From the NCBI RefSeq assembly GCF_003205235.1, contig NZ_QJSM01000021.1, positions 1-64,000 of the forward strand: a DNA stretch of 64,000 nucleotides, read 5' to 3'. The position numbers were made by a program, and so were the translations under genes. The number at the start of each line of letters is the position of its first letter. Position 1 is the first letter of the stretch. The notes under the pieces are model-generated. The model saw nothing but the letters and a program-made list of their open reading frames with translations, was not told where the DNA came from and made no database searches. Below are positions 1-6,883 of this stretch, piece by piece. The stretch is from Thermoplasma sp. Kam2015. Lineage in GTDB: Archaea; Thermoplasmatota; Thermoplasmata; Thermoplasmatales; Thermoplasmataceae.

Positions 1-193
1 CGCCCTGTAGTTTACCGCGAACTCCTTCTCGCCTCTCATCCACTTCAGATCGAGGTGGTAGGCTTCATGCCAGGGATCAGCCTATCATATTTGATCGAAG
101 ATCCGTCTGGGATGAATGATTCCGGCATCGAATCTTTCTATCTTTTTCAAAAGGAAAAAAAATGATCTCGATCCCAATGTACGTCAGTTCCAT

Positions 194-217
194 TCAGCTG
201 AAGCCTCGGATCTTCCT
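194..217 (-). repeat. IS605-type right-end remnant
   Basis: This 24-base segment matches 28523-28546 at 22 of 24 positions. It has the hairpin-like GAAGC/CTTC core seen downstream of tnpB genes in IS200/IS605 elements. Read on the minus strand, a short open frame resembling a tnpB 3' end leads into it. The surrounding 1-520 stretch has scattered coding-like fragments on the minus strand but no intact gene. Confidence 0.4.
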
Positions 218-522
218 TTCATCGAAGAGTCCTATGCTTATACGGACATAATTCGGACAGTCTTTATATCGTGATATCAGCAGACGTGCTTTTTGATCGC
301 ATTTATTCTACCTTCATCAGTTGAATCTTCTTGATGTTCCTGAATGCACTGTTGACGAAGCGCAACTACGTCTATAGATATTGGAAATTGAATTCGTATA
401 ACCATGGTATTCCTTCTTTGGTTTGATTAGCATGTTCTCTTTATCTATATAGAGCTTCACTTTGGTAGCTGCTATCAATTATTTTGGCAGGGATAGATAT
501 ATTCCTAAGTATTTCCGGTCAG

Positions 523-785
523 CTACTCCTCGCTAAAGCTCCTGGGCTTGCAGCTGAGAGGATCGAATGACCAAAAATGGCACCAGCCACAATAGGGTGG
601 CTGACGACAGCCCTGTTCCTGATGTTGAGGGAACTCTGCAGGAAGACCTTGTTGAAAAGCTTCTTATCAAAGGCTATTCTTGAGACAAAATTGGATGCTT
701 CATTGAATCTGATGAAAGTATCTATGAGTGTGTCTTTCTGTTATTCGTTTGGAAGCAATTTGATCTAAAGGGTTTTAAGAACAGT
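523..785 (-). pseudogene. TnpB (IS605 OrfB) N-terminal remnant
   Basis: Read on the minus strand, the conceptual product begins with a pattern like KTL-IKLLPNE-QKDTL and continues with FNEASNFVSRIAFDKK. This is the typical N-terminus of IS605-family TnpB (the RNA-guided nuclease family). In-frame stops interrupt it near 769 and 748. After about 55 codons the homology jumps directly into a terminal-type sequence at 523-560, related to the one at 28516-28546. The middle and C-terminal RuvC-like part is gone, so this is an internally deleted copy and not a working gene. The family assignment comes from motif memory only. Confidence 0.5.
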
Positions 786-921
786 ATAAATATATTCATT
801 CAATATATGAAAATGTCGCAATTCCTCTCCATCTTGAAGGATGGGCTTTCTTTCCAGAGGAAAATGTGAAGGCATTATTTTCTATCATCTGTTCCTTTTT
901 TCCTCCATGATTAGAACCGGC

Positions 922-1788
922 TTAATCGTAATTTCTTATTATGATCTCATCGATTGGGCCTCTCAAATTAGCCACCGAATTTATATTCCTTCTGGCCTTC
1001 ACTCTGAACATATTGAATCCAGAATACATATCTTCTATAAACGGTGTACCTGAATTGCTCTCCATTACGAAAACTTCCCTTTCTGACAGATCTAGAAAAG
1101 TATGAAAGAGATCTCTCTGATCATCTTCGCTGAAACCGCTGGGACTGTACGATGTAAAATTCGAAGACCCATTTATGGGCATATATGGGGGATCAAAATA
1201 GACGAAGTCATGACGAGACGCAGTCTTGACTGCTTCTCTATAATCCGCATTGAGTATCTGGGCTTTTTTGAGCACATCAGAAAGAGCGTAGATGTCACTG
1301 GCCATAGGTAGAGATGGATTTTCATATCTTCCAAACGGTACATTGAAGTCACCCCTGGAGTTCACTCTGTATAAACCATTGTATCCATGCCTGTTGAGAT
1401 ATATGAGTAGAGCGTACTTTTCTGGACAGCTTTCACGTTTCATCGAATTGTACTGTTCTCTTGCCACATAATAATCATCCTTGCTGTTTCTGAATCTCAA
1501 TGAGGACAGTGCGTTCGCAAGATCGTCTGGCCTGTCTCTGACCATTCGGTAAAGATCCATGAGATCTCCGTTGATATCTGAGATGACCGATTTTCTCAGA
1601 AGCCCACGATTTGAGAGCTCGATGAACAGCGCTCCTCCGCCAAAGAATGGTTCATAGTATGTATTGAAATTTTCTGGCACAGACCATACAAGATCAGAAA
1701 TGATCTGCCTCTTTCCTCCTGCCCATTTAAGTATAGGTCTGGCTCTATTGACCGCTTCGGTTCGGTGTGTGGAACAAAGATCTCGCAC
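922..1788 (-). CDS. D12-class DNA adenine N6-methyltransferase
   Basis: The 288-residue protein has the two hallmark motifs of D12-class (Dam-like) methylases. An AdoMet-binding motif I follows KWAGGKRQ (PFFGGG, residues 48-52), and the catalytic motif IV DPPY lies at 199-202. The order I then IV marks the alpha group, and the length is normal for Dam/DpnM-type enzymes. The start is a GTG; an ATG eight bases upstream is in another frame. No restriction endonuclease is adjacent, so it is probably an orphan methylase carried by the element to protect it from host restriction or mark its DNA. The target cannot be read from sequence; GATC is the most common target in this class. Confidence 0.9.
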   Translation of the reverse strand: MRDLCSTHRTEAVNRARPILKWAGGKRQIISDLVWSVPENFNTYYEPFFGGGALFIELSNRGLLRKSVISDINGDLMDLYRMVRDRPDDLANALSSLRFRNSKDDYYVAREQYNSMKRESCPEKYALLIYLNRHGYNGLYRVNSRGDFNVPFGRYENPSLPMASDIYALSDVLKKAQILNADYREAVKTASRHDFVYFDPPYMPINGSSNFTSYSPSGFSEDDQRDLFHTFLDLSEREVFVMESNSGTPFIEDMYSGFNMFRVKARRNINSVANLRGPIDEIIIRNYD

Positions 1789-1907
1789 GAATACATTTAT
1801 TTCTAGGATCTATTAAGTTTTCACTGATCCTCTATCTGATGACACGCAGATCGAAAGAATGGCCGCAGAAAGGCTAAAGAAAAAGACGGAATAAAATAAT
1901 AAGCATA

Positions 1908-2099
1908 TCAGGTGCTGGCTATATCAATGTCCTTTGATTCCCTTATCTTCGCTATGGTCATAAAGGCTATGATTATGAATATGATCGTAAACACCGGATA
2001 AAGGGGATATGATATTGTACCAAGAGCATCAGAGGCACCGGGATTTGCCAGTTTGGTTTGATTCACATCCGGTACCGGAGGCGGTGCTATGACCTCCAC
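1908..2099 (-). CDS. possible small membrane protein
   Basis: This 63-residue frame has a GTG start and no clear ribosome binding site. It has a proline-rich N-terminus and one predicted membrane segment of about 20 residues (YPVFTIIFIIIAFMTIAKI), followed by a charged tail. Its 5' end overlaps the opposite-strand small gene that starts at 2089. I do not recognise it. It could be a genuine single-span membrane protein or a chance frame. Confidence 0.3.
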   Translation of the reverse strand: MEVIAPPPVPDVNQTKLANPGASDALGTISYPLYPVFTIIFIIIAFMTIAKIRESKDIDIAST

Positions 2100-2226
2100 G
2101 TTTCTTAATTGTGGATTTAAGGTTGGCCTTAAAACAACCCAGATAGAGAAACTGATAAATCAATATAAGTTGGAATATGGGGTTCCGCCTGCTTCGTTTG
2201 GAGAACTTCTGGAGGTTCTGGAATGA
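2089..2226 (+). CDS. 45-residue protein, first gene of replication-type operon
   Basis: An ATG preceded by a strong GGAGG (2077-2081) with 7-base spacing opens a 45-codon frame ending in TGA. That stop overlaps the next start as ATGA. The product (MTSTFLNCGFKVGLKTTQIE, then a leucine- and glutamate-rich tail) is not recognised. The good ribosome binding site and the translational coupling with the next gene are the main support. It opens a chain of at least ten same-strand genes with 4-base or slightly longer overlaps, an arrangement typical of plasmid or viral operons. Confidence 0.6.
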   Translation: MTSTFLNCGFKVGLKTTQIEKLINQYKLEYGVPPASFGELLEVLE

Positions 2227-2357
2227 AAACAGTTGTACCTCCAAAGAATCAGAACCCGTTTCAGGGAATGTTCCGGGAGCTGAAGGAAGCTGACGGGGAT
2301 GACATAAGGAAATGCCTCAGGAGCATTCGCTTTGTTTTCAAGGGAATGAGGCCATGA
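2223..2357 (+). CDS. 44-residue basic protein
   Basis: This frame starts at the ATG of an ATGA overlap with the preceding gene and ends in another ATGA overlap with the next. The product is short and basic (MKTVVPPKNQNPFQGMFREL, then a charged helix containing RKCLRSIRFV). It has no recognised family. The double coupling to its neighbours supports real translation. Confidence 0.55.
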   Translation: MKTVVPPKNQNPFQGMFRELKEADGDDIRKCLRSIRFVFKGMRP

Positions 2358-2692
2358 TAACCCTTAGGGACAGTTCAATCCAGTCCAAGATCTCACTTCT
2401 ATTCCAGATGGAAAGGCCCTACACCATATCGGCCAATGATCCTGGGATAATGGATCTTGTTGATTACGACCTCTCGGAGGCAGAAAGACATCTTGAGATC
2501 TGGATGTCCAATCATCCAGATGACTGCTTGGTTGAAGGGAAGAATCCCCTGACCATCAGGATATATCCAACATTCTTTGAGGATCCTGAGCAGAAGCTGC
2601 AGAGGGATGCCCACAAGAAGAGGATGAGAAGGTTCAGGGAAGGCAGATGGCCTGAGCAGAGACCCTACAGGAGAGAGTGGCAATGGAAATGA
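2354..2692 (+). CDS. unknown 112-residue protein of the replication operon
   Basis: I chose the internal ATG at 2354 because it sits in an ATGA overlap with the previous stop. The frame is open further upstream to 2312, but that would overlap the preceding gene by more. The product begins MITLRDSSIQSKISLLFQME and has an acidic central part and a very basic C-terminus rich in R, K and W, which suggests nucleic-acid contact. No family is recognised. Its 3' end overlaps the next gene by about 10 bases. Confidence 0.65.
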   Translation: MITLRDSSIQSKISLLFQMERPYTISANDPGIMDLVDYDLSEAERHLEIWMSNHPDDCLVEGKNPLTIRIYPTFFEDPEQKLQRDAHKKRMRRFREGRWPEQRPYRREWQWK

Positions 2693-3075
2693 TTGAAATG
2701 TCCCGCCATAACCTCACCACCAGAATAAGGGAACTGCAGAGGGCGGAGATTCTCACAAAGAAGCTGAGGAAGCTGCCTACCGGATTCTATGATTCCGTAA
2801 AGAAGGTGATGTCAGAGATCGCAGAGGATGCAAGCAAAGCTCTAGAGAACAGGGACCTAGAAGGCTACCTGCATTTCAAGGAGGAAATGAATGCGCTTGA
2901 GAAGGGGTTCAGATGGTTCTTCCAGGTAAGGTGGGAGAAGATAGCCCTGTATTCCATGTATGACCTGAACCAGGAGGATCTGGCAGTGCTCAGCAGCTAT
3001 GAGAAGGCCGCAGTGCTGGAATTCAAGTCCGTATATGACAGGTTCTACAGCCAGTTCACCGGAGGTGATCAGTGA
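2683..3075 (+). CDS. helical protein, possibly GINS-like replication factor
   Basis: The 130-residue protein is almost wholly alpha-helical. Its N-terminal part (RELQRAEILTKKLRKLP, then GFYDSVKKVM) resembles the start of the A domain of archaeal GINS proteins (Gins51/Sld5 type), where a helix rich in E, R and L precedes an LPxxFY motif. A later R-W-E-K-I-A segment also fits. The start at ATG 2683 has an AGGAG eight bases upstream; a GTG at 2677 is possible. GINS proteins activate the MCM helicase. A GINS-like gene next to a candidate origin (3084-3249) would make sense in a replicon. This is a motif-level suggestion and could be plain helical similarity. Confidence 0.5.
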   Translation: MEMIEMSRHNLTTRIRELQRAEILTKKLRKLPTGFYDSVKKVMSEIAEDASKALENRDLEGYLHFKEEMNALEKGFRWFFQVRWEKIALYSMYDLNQEDLAVLSSYEKAAVLEFKSVYDRFYSQFTGGDQ

Positions 3076-3083
3076 TGACCTCT

Positions 3084-3249
3084 CTTAACAAGAAACTTGT
3101 TAAGCTTTCTCTTCTGACCAATCATCCACGGAAAGCCATAACGGCGGGTCAGGAAGATTCCTTATTAAGGAATCTCAAAATGGTGGTTTCGGCAAAACCA
3201 GTTATTTCCTTATTTTTCAGAATAAGATTAATAATTAATTTATTAATCT
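3084..3249 (+). repeat. cluster of five inverted repeats; candidate replication origin or control region
   Basis: Five inverted repeats follow one another between two operon genes. They are 3084-3104 (9-base perfect arms, CTTAACAAG), 3155-3175 (10-base arms around one T), 3184-3200 (6-base arms), 3209-3226 (6-base arms) and 3225-3249 (10-base perfect arms, AGATTAATAA, 5-base loop). A strongly AT-rich run follows (3226-3275) and then a pyrimidine-rich tract. The 87-codon frame over this region is not convincing. The cluster could be an origin or iteron region, or stacked transcription attenuators. Confidence 0.6.
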
Positions 3250-3331
3250 CATTTATTATTATTTATTATTACGTCTCTCTTTCTTCTTTCTCTATCTCTC
3301 ATGGGATGATTTTTCGGAGGAGGTATCTGCC

Positions 3332-4096
3332 ATGAAGACCAAGCCCACTACTATTGACAGGAAGGTGCCGCAGTCTGTGAGTCTGAGACTGAGCATCATC
3401 AAGAAGGCAAGGGAGAAGGGTCTCAACCTTGGTCCTCTGGTAGAGGAGGCCATAGAGCTTGCATGCGGGGAGGATCCTGAGGAGATTGAGCTCTCCAGGC
3501 TCCAAAAGGAGATTGCGGAAATGCAGGCAGAACTTGCCCCAAAGATGGCGAGGGCAAAATACCTAAAGGAATCGTTGCAGACCAAGAGGAGGCTGCAGAT
3601 CGACCTTTCAATCGAGAGGGACTGCCACGCCTGGTATCTCCGTTCCCTGGTGCAGTCCGGTGTGTTCAAGGTCGGAAGGATGGACAGCATTGACCCCGCT
3701 CCCATGATAATGGACGATATCAAGTCAGGGATCATCAGGGATTGCGAGGTAGATATTTCCGAGGGTAAAGCAAGGCTTACAGATAAGGCATCAGCGCAGA
3801 CAAGGAAGCGCCTCAGGCAGTTTCTCAGGGACCGGGGAAATAATCTCTCCGCAATACCCGCAAGGGAATGGGTTTCTCCAGATCTGGAAACTCTCCGGTC
3901 CACATATGGACTATCCCTCGATATTGAGGAATTCCAGGATGAATTCCTGAGGAATCAGTCCATAGGAGATCTTCCCTTGGATTTCTTTGCAAGGTTCCGG
4001 CCCGTCATCATCCAGGACAGGATAAAGTCAGAGGTCAAGGCAAGGATGGAACCAGAGTACAGAAACTTCGCGCTGGAGGCAGGAGGTGTGACATAA
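3332..4096 (+). CDS. ribbon-helix-helix protein with coiled coil; possible initiator or copy control
   Basis: An ATG with a strong GGAGGAGGT upstream opens a 254-residue protein. Residues 1-45 look like a ribbon-helix-helix DNA-binding domain: a short beta strand with SVSLRLSI, then helices with KKAREKGLNLGPLVEEAIE. Residues 50-90 form a charged coiled coil, and the C-terminal 150 residues are not recognised. Length is well above simple CopG-type repressors, so it may be an initiator or partition protein and not just a regulator. It lies directly downstream of the inverted-repeat cluster, a natural binding target. Its stop overlaps the next start (TAATG). Confidence 0.7.
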   Translation: MKTKPTTIDRKVPQSVSLRLSIIKKAREKGLNLGPLVEEAIELACGEDPEEIELSRLQKEIAEMQAELAPKMARAKYLKESLQTKRRLQIDLSIERDCHAWYLRSLVQSGVFKVGRMDSIDPAPMIMDDIKSGIIRDCEVDISEGKARLTDKASAQTRKRLRQFLRDRGNNLSAIPAREWVSPDLETLRSTYGLSLDIEEFQDEFLRNQSIGDLPLDFFARFRPVIIQDRIKSEVKARMEPEYRNFALEAGGVT

Positions 4097-4251
4097 TGGC
4101 AAAGAAGTGCAGTGCATGCGGAAAGCCCATTGATGTCTATGCTGGTAACTACGTCAATGCCTATGACGAAGCCTGGCAGATGAAATCCTATCATGCCGGG
4201 TGCTACAGGAAATTGATTCTTCAGTGCCCTGAAGGGGCTGATGCCCAATGA
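4096..4251 (+). CDS. small zinc-finger protein
   Basis: The 51-residue product starts in a TAATG overlap with the previous gene and ends in an ATGA overlap with the next. It contains CSAC near the N-terminus (Cys5, Cys8) and HAGC (His33, Cys36) further on, a CCHC-like metal site. A final Cys lies at residue 44. Such mini zinc fingers are common in archaeal plasmids and viruses as nucleic-acid-binding proteins. Its exact role is unknown. Confidence 0.65.
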   Translation: MAKKCSACGKPIDVYAGNYVNAYDEAWQMKSYHAGCYRKLILQCPEGADAQ

Positions 4252-4535
4252 TATCCCTCTTCACATTCTCTGACAACTGGATGGATCTCGCTGATACAGA
4301 TCCTGCTGCCTTCGTGGATGAGGTTGAACTGCGGTTCGTAATCACCCGGGATTTCAGGAACCTCATAGCACTCATTAGGGGTGGAGCAAAGGCCGATAAG
4401 TCGTTCCAGAAAACTAAGAACGGCATCAGGCCCGGCGACTGGATAGTGAGGCCATACTCGCCACACCTTGTGGAAGTGCTCAAGAAAGCGATTGAAAAGG
4501 GAAGATTAATACAAAGAGGGAGTAGAGAGGAATGA
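4248..4535 (+). CDS. unknown 95-residue protein
   Basis: The frame is coupled on both sides by ATGA-type overlaps. The protein begins MISLFTFSDNWMDLADTD and has a mixed alpha/beta character with a basic C-terminal helix. It has no metal motif, membrane segment or recognised family. Operon position is the only clue: it lies between two zinc-binding proteins and upstream of a nuclease-like gene. Confidence 0.6.
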   Translation: MISLFTFSDNWMDLADTDPAAFVDEVELRFVITRDFRNLIALIRGGAKADKSFQKTKNGIRPGDWIVRPYSPHLVEVLKKAIEKGRLIQRGSREE

Positions 4536-4756
4536 CCCTCGCGAAAGTAACCTGCCTTGCATGTGGTTGGACTTCAATGAAAAACTGCCTATTAGGATAT
4601 GAGGTTGAGAGGGAATTTTATATGAATTACAGACCCGAATGCCCATTATGTCAGCAGGACCCGGGATCATGGAAGATAGAAGAAATCATAGAGGTCAGGC
4701 TTCCCTTGACTGAAAATGAGAAAGACCTATTTTCACTAGCAGGAGGAGAGCCATGA
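4532..4756 (+). CDS. zinc-ribbon protein
   Basis: The 74-residue protein has two CxxC knuckles, CLAC at residues 8-11 and CPLC at about 37-40, the layout of a zinc ribbon. The C-terminal part is acidic. Start and stop both overlap neighbours by four bases. Family members bind nucleic acid or serve as small subunits; nothing more specific can be read. Confidence 0.65.
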   Translation: MTLAKVTCLACGWTSMKNCLLGYEVEREFYMNYRPECPLCQQDPGSWKIEEIIEVRLPLTENEKDLFSLAGGEP

Positions 4757-5160
4757 CATCTAAAGGTACAGCTGCAGAGGGAATACTCCTTAAGATGCTC
4801 CTCCAGAACGGTATCGAGGCAGAACATGGTTCTCCGTCAAGGCCGGGAGATATCATAGTGCCTCCGAATGTGATTATTGAGGTCAAGGACCCTAAGGGTC
4901 TATCATACAGCTTTAAGCAACACTCTGGAAAAGGAGAGGCCCAGTGGAAAGCCCTCAAATCCAAGAAAGAGAAATTCCAATGGCTGGAGATCTTCTATGT
5001 TATAAGATTTCAGAGAAGAATTTGGAAATATTTTGAATTTCCTGATAGTGCGGATCCACTCAAAATGAAGTTTGGTCTTCCAATTGAGCAATTTCTTGAA
5101 ATCATGAGGAATAAGCAACTTTCATTTGTCAATGAGGGGGTGGTTTACAATAGAAACTGA
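4753..5160 (+). CDS. Hjc-like PD-(D/E)XK nuclease
   Basis: This 135-residue protein has the layout of archaeal Holliday-junction resolvases and related PD-(D/E)XK nucleases. An N-terminal helix has a conserved glutamate (KGTAAEGILLKMLLQ), followed by a strand with RPGDIIV supplying the metal-binding Asp, and then IIEVKD with the E-x-K catalytic pair (about residues 42-46). The length matches Hjc (about 120-140 residues). AGGAGGAG lies just upstream of the ATG, which overlaps the previous stop. In a replicon it would resolve recombination or replication intermediates. It could instead be a restriction-type nuclease of the same fold. Confidence 0.7.
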   Translation: MTSKGTAAEGILLKMLLQNGIEAEHGSPSRPGDIIVPPNVIIEVKDPKGLSYSFKQHSGKGEAQWKALKSKKEKFQWLEIFYVIRFQRRIWKYFEFPDSADPLKMKFGLPIEQFLEIMRNKQLSFVNEGVVYNRN

Positions 5161-5410
5161 ACCGCAGTTATCAGAGGAATGGTCACTGATTATAGGGTTC
5201 TTGGAAAAACTCAGCAATAATAGGTCTACTGCACTTTCCAGGACCCCTGGAGAGATTGCAGAGGCCTTAGGACTTCCACAGCAGAAGGTCAGGGCAATCC
5301 TTGTTGAGATGTTCCACATGGGTATAGTTGAGAGGAGAACACGGGGCCTCAACAGGAAAGGTTATCCTGCCAGAAGTTTTTACCGTATCAACCGAAATAT
5401 GATAAGATGA
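5132..5410 (+). CDS. winged-helix transcription regulator
   Basis: The 92-residue protein carries a winged helix-turn-helix. After a short N-terminus come a helix with IIGFLEKLSNN, then TPGEIAEALGLPQQKVRAIL as the HTH, then a wing with GIVERRTRG and a basic tail. It overlaps the end of the nuclease gene by about 28 bases. A TTG at 5126 is an alternative start. It closes the plus-strand operon and probably regulates it or the divergent promoters nearby. MarR/ArsR-like folds cannot be told apart by eye. Confidence 0.7.
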   Translation: MRGWFTIETEPQLSEEWSLIIGFLEKLSNNRSTALSRTPGEIAEALGLPQQKVRAILVEMFHMGIVERRTRGLNRKGYPARSFYRINRNMIR

Positions 5411-5424
5411 GTAAATGGCTTAAG

Positions 5425-5454
5425 ATTTCACACCTGGACGTGACGAAGTGAAAT
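5425..5454. terminator. inverted repeat between convergent genes
   Basis: ATTTCAC (5425-5431) and GTGAAAT (5448-5454) form a perfect 7-base inverted repeat between the end of the plus-strand operon and the convergent minus-strand gene ending at 5529. It could act as a bidirectional terminator. No clear T-run follows. Confidence 0.35.
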
Positions 5455-5528
5455 GCTTTCTTCCATACATCAATTCATCCCGTGGCGTAAATCCGTGGTA
5501 CTCAAATTTTCCATGAAATCGTTTTTCG

Positions 5529-6395
5529 TCAAAAATTCTGGGTTTTTACGTACTTTAGTTCGAGTTCTATCCTTACTGCGTTGCTTGCACCTATTTTATA
5601 TTCTTCTCGTGACGTAAGAATATACAAGTTTATACCTTCAGCACCTTTTTTTAGATAATATTTCAGGTACTGGTCGTAAAAATAATTCAAACCTGTAATG
5701 TGGTTCTCTCCGCGTGCATACACTGAGACGCGTCTAACACTTCCTTGTTCTCTCCTTTGAAGCTCCTGAATAAATTTCAGGGCATCCATATCGTCATCTA
5801 TGAATATTGCTTCCGGGAAGTAATCAAGTATCTTTGTAATGGCCTCATCAGAGTGAAGTTCACTGCTGATCATCAACTGCATAGCAAAACCCTCAAGATA
5901 ACCCGATCTTGCCAGATTGTAAAACTTCTTGTTCATTGATTTCTTACGGCCGTTGAAAGCTGATTTCATAAGACTTTCTGCTTCCTCGTATTGAGCAGAG
6001 TCCTCAAGATTAATGATCTTGAACGCAATCTTTATTGAAGCAAGCTTATCTGGCTTCCACCCTACTTTTTTGAACAGTTCTATCTTGTTTCTTTGTGTGG
6101 GGATAAGCTTCTGGCTGGTGACAATGCTCAGGGATGGATCGAACTGAAGACCAATCTCTTGGTGATTTTCAATATCATCTTTGAGAGCGGTAAACATATC
6201 TTGAGCAGCTACTGGATCATAGTCCTTTGCTTCTTTGTAGATGTTAATGGTAATATTCTGGCCCTTCAGATGATCCACCCTGATATTGCGATCAGAAGTG
6301 TTGAAGTTAATATCAGGTTTGTCCGGTCTTACTGTAAGCCATTCTACACCTTTCTTCAATAAACTTACAAGTTTCGGCAGAAAACTAAGTGGCAT
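5529..6395 (-). CDS. unknown 288-residue protein
   Basis: This is a soluble, highly charged protein with no recognised family. The N-terminus is basic and amphipathic. The middle has helical stretches rich in E and K (for example EEAESLMKSAFNGRKKSMNK), and the C-terminal part has an acidic IDDDMDAL motif and ends in a beta-rich segment. Its codon use is more AT-rich than the replication operon. It is the second gene of a two-gene unit with the 75-residue protein upstream (8-base gap). A two-gene soluble pair at the edge of an element is a common toxin-antitoxin or defence layout, but nothing in the sequence proves that. Confidence 0.7.
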   Translation of the reverse strand: MPLSFLPKLVSLLKKGVEWLTVRPDKPDINFNTSDRNIRVDHLKGQNITINIYKEAKDYDPVAAQDMFTALKDDIENHQEIGLQFDPSLSIVTSQKLIPTQRNKIELFKKVGWKPDKLASIKIAFKIINLEDSAQYEEAESLMKSAFNGRKKSMNKKFYNLARSGYLEGFAMQLMISSELHSDEAITKILDYFPEAIFIDDDMDALKFIQELQRREQGSVRRVSVYARGENHITGLNYFYDQYLKYYLKKGAEGINLYILTSREEYKIGASNAVRIELELKYVKTQNF

Positions 6396-6403
6396 TGGTG
6401 GAG

Positions 6404-6631
6404 CTACTCTTCAATTAATTCTACTTCAGAAACATCGGTAATAAGAGCTAGAGATCCGGGCACAATGCCTTTGACATCGCTGACTTTTATACCAGTGGTA
6501 CCGTCAACAGATGCTGCCCTCCTGCCATCGACGTCCAGATATCCATTATCTGAAATAACAAATCCCATACTTTTAAGGATTTCCTCTTTCTCAAGACCCT
6601 CAATCCTAATCCACTGTTTTACAGTATCCAT
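6404..6631 (-). CDS. unknown 75-residue acidic protein
   Basis: The small protein begins MDTVKQWIRIEGLEKEEIL and has two beta-rich repeats with DGRRAAS and a very acidic C-terminus. A GGTGA lies upstream of the ATG. It is the first gene of a pair with the 288-residue protein and shares a divergent promoter region with the surface cassette. No family is recognised. Confidence 0.6.
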   Translation of the reverse strand: MDTVKQWIRIEGLEKEEILKSMGFVISDNGYLDVDGRRAASVDGTTGIKVSDVKGIVPGSLALITDVSEVELIEE

Positions 6632-6664
6632 TAATTCACCTTAATTTGGAATGTATCACTATTG

Positions 6665-6690
6665 TGTTACAGAGTAGTTAATCAGTAACA
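6665..6690. promoter_or_regulatory. inverted repeat in divergent promoter region
   Basis: TGTTAC (6665-6670) and GTAACA (6685-6690) form a perfect 6-base inverted repeat with 14 bases between arms. It lies between the minus-strand pair starting at 6631 and the plus-strand surface cassette. It is placed where an operator for the minus-strand promoter would be expected. Confidence 0.35.
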
Positions 6691-6770
6691 GTATTTATTT
6701 TTAATCACGGTTCTTCTTTTTGTCTTTATTTCCGATTCCTGATAACAGAACACTTAGATCCGATGTAAGA

Positions 6771-6883
6771 AATATATAAAGAACTTCGTCTTAACATTAA
6801 TCAGAGCTAATCGGGGAGCGGAAGCCATATTCGAATCCTGGTTAGCTTGGGTTTCCGTTTCTCCGGTTTGCGGAGGAAACCTC
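6771..6883 (+). promoter_or_regulatory. TATA box and structured leader that can hide the ribosome binding site
   Basis: An ATATATAAAG-like TATA box lies at about 6770-6780, which predicts a transcript start near 6805 and a leader of about 80 bases. Just before the ATG at 6884, GGTTTCC (6850-6856) can pair with GGAAACC (6875-6881), and TCCG with CGGA inside it. The Shine-Dalgarno sequence GGAGGAAA (6872-6879) falls inside the 3' arm. Most genes here are leaderless or short-leadered, so a leader that can mask the ribosome binding site suggests translational control of the surface cassette. Confidence 0.5.

Noticed and set aside
1596-1796. ATG-started minus-strand frame at the methylase 5' end
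   Set aside because: It is out of frame with the conserved KWAGGK motif. The GTG start at 1788 is in the correct frame.
3072-3335. 87-codon frame over the inverted-repeat cluster
   Set aside because: The product follows the AT-rich repeats (IIYYYVSLSS) and has no coding character. The non-coding repeat structure explains the sequence better.
6806-6848. tRNA-like fragment (TTCGAATC with AGCTAATC/GGTTAGCT ends)
   Set aside because: Only 43 bases long. The stem next to TTCGAATC does not pair as a T arm and there is no anticodon arm, so it is not called as a tRNA or attachment site.
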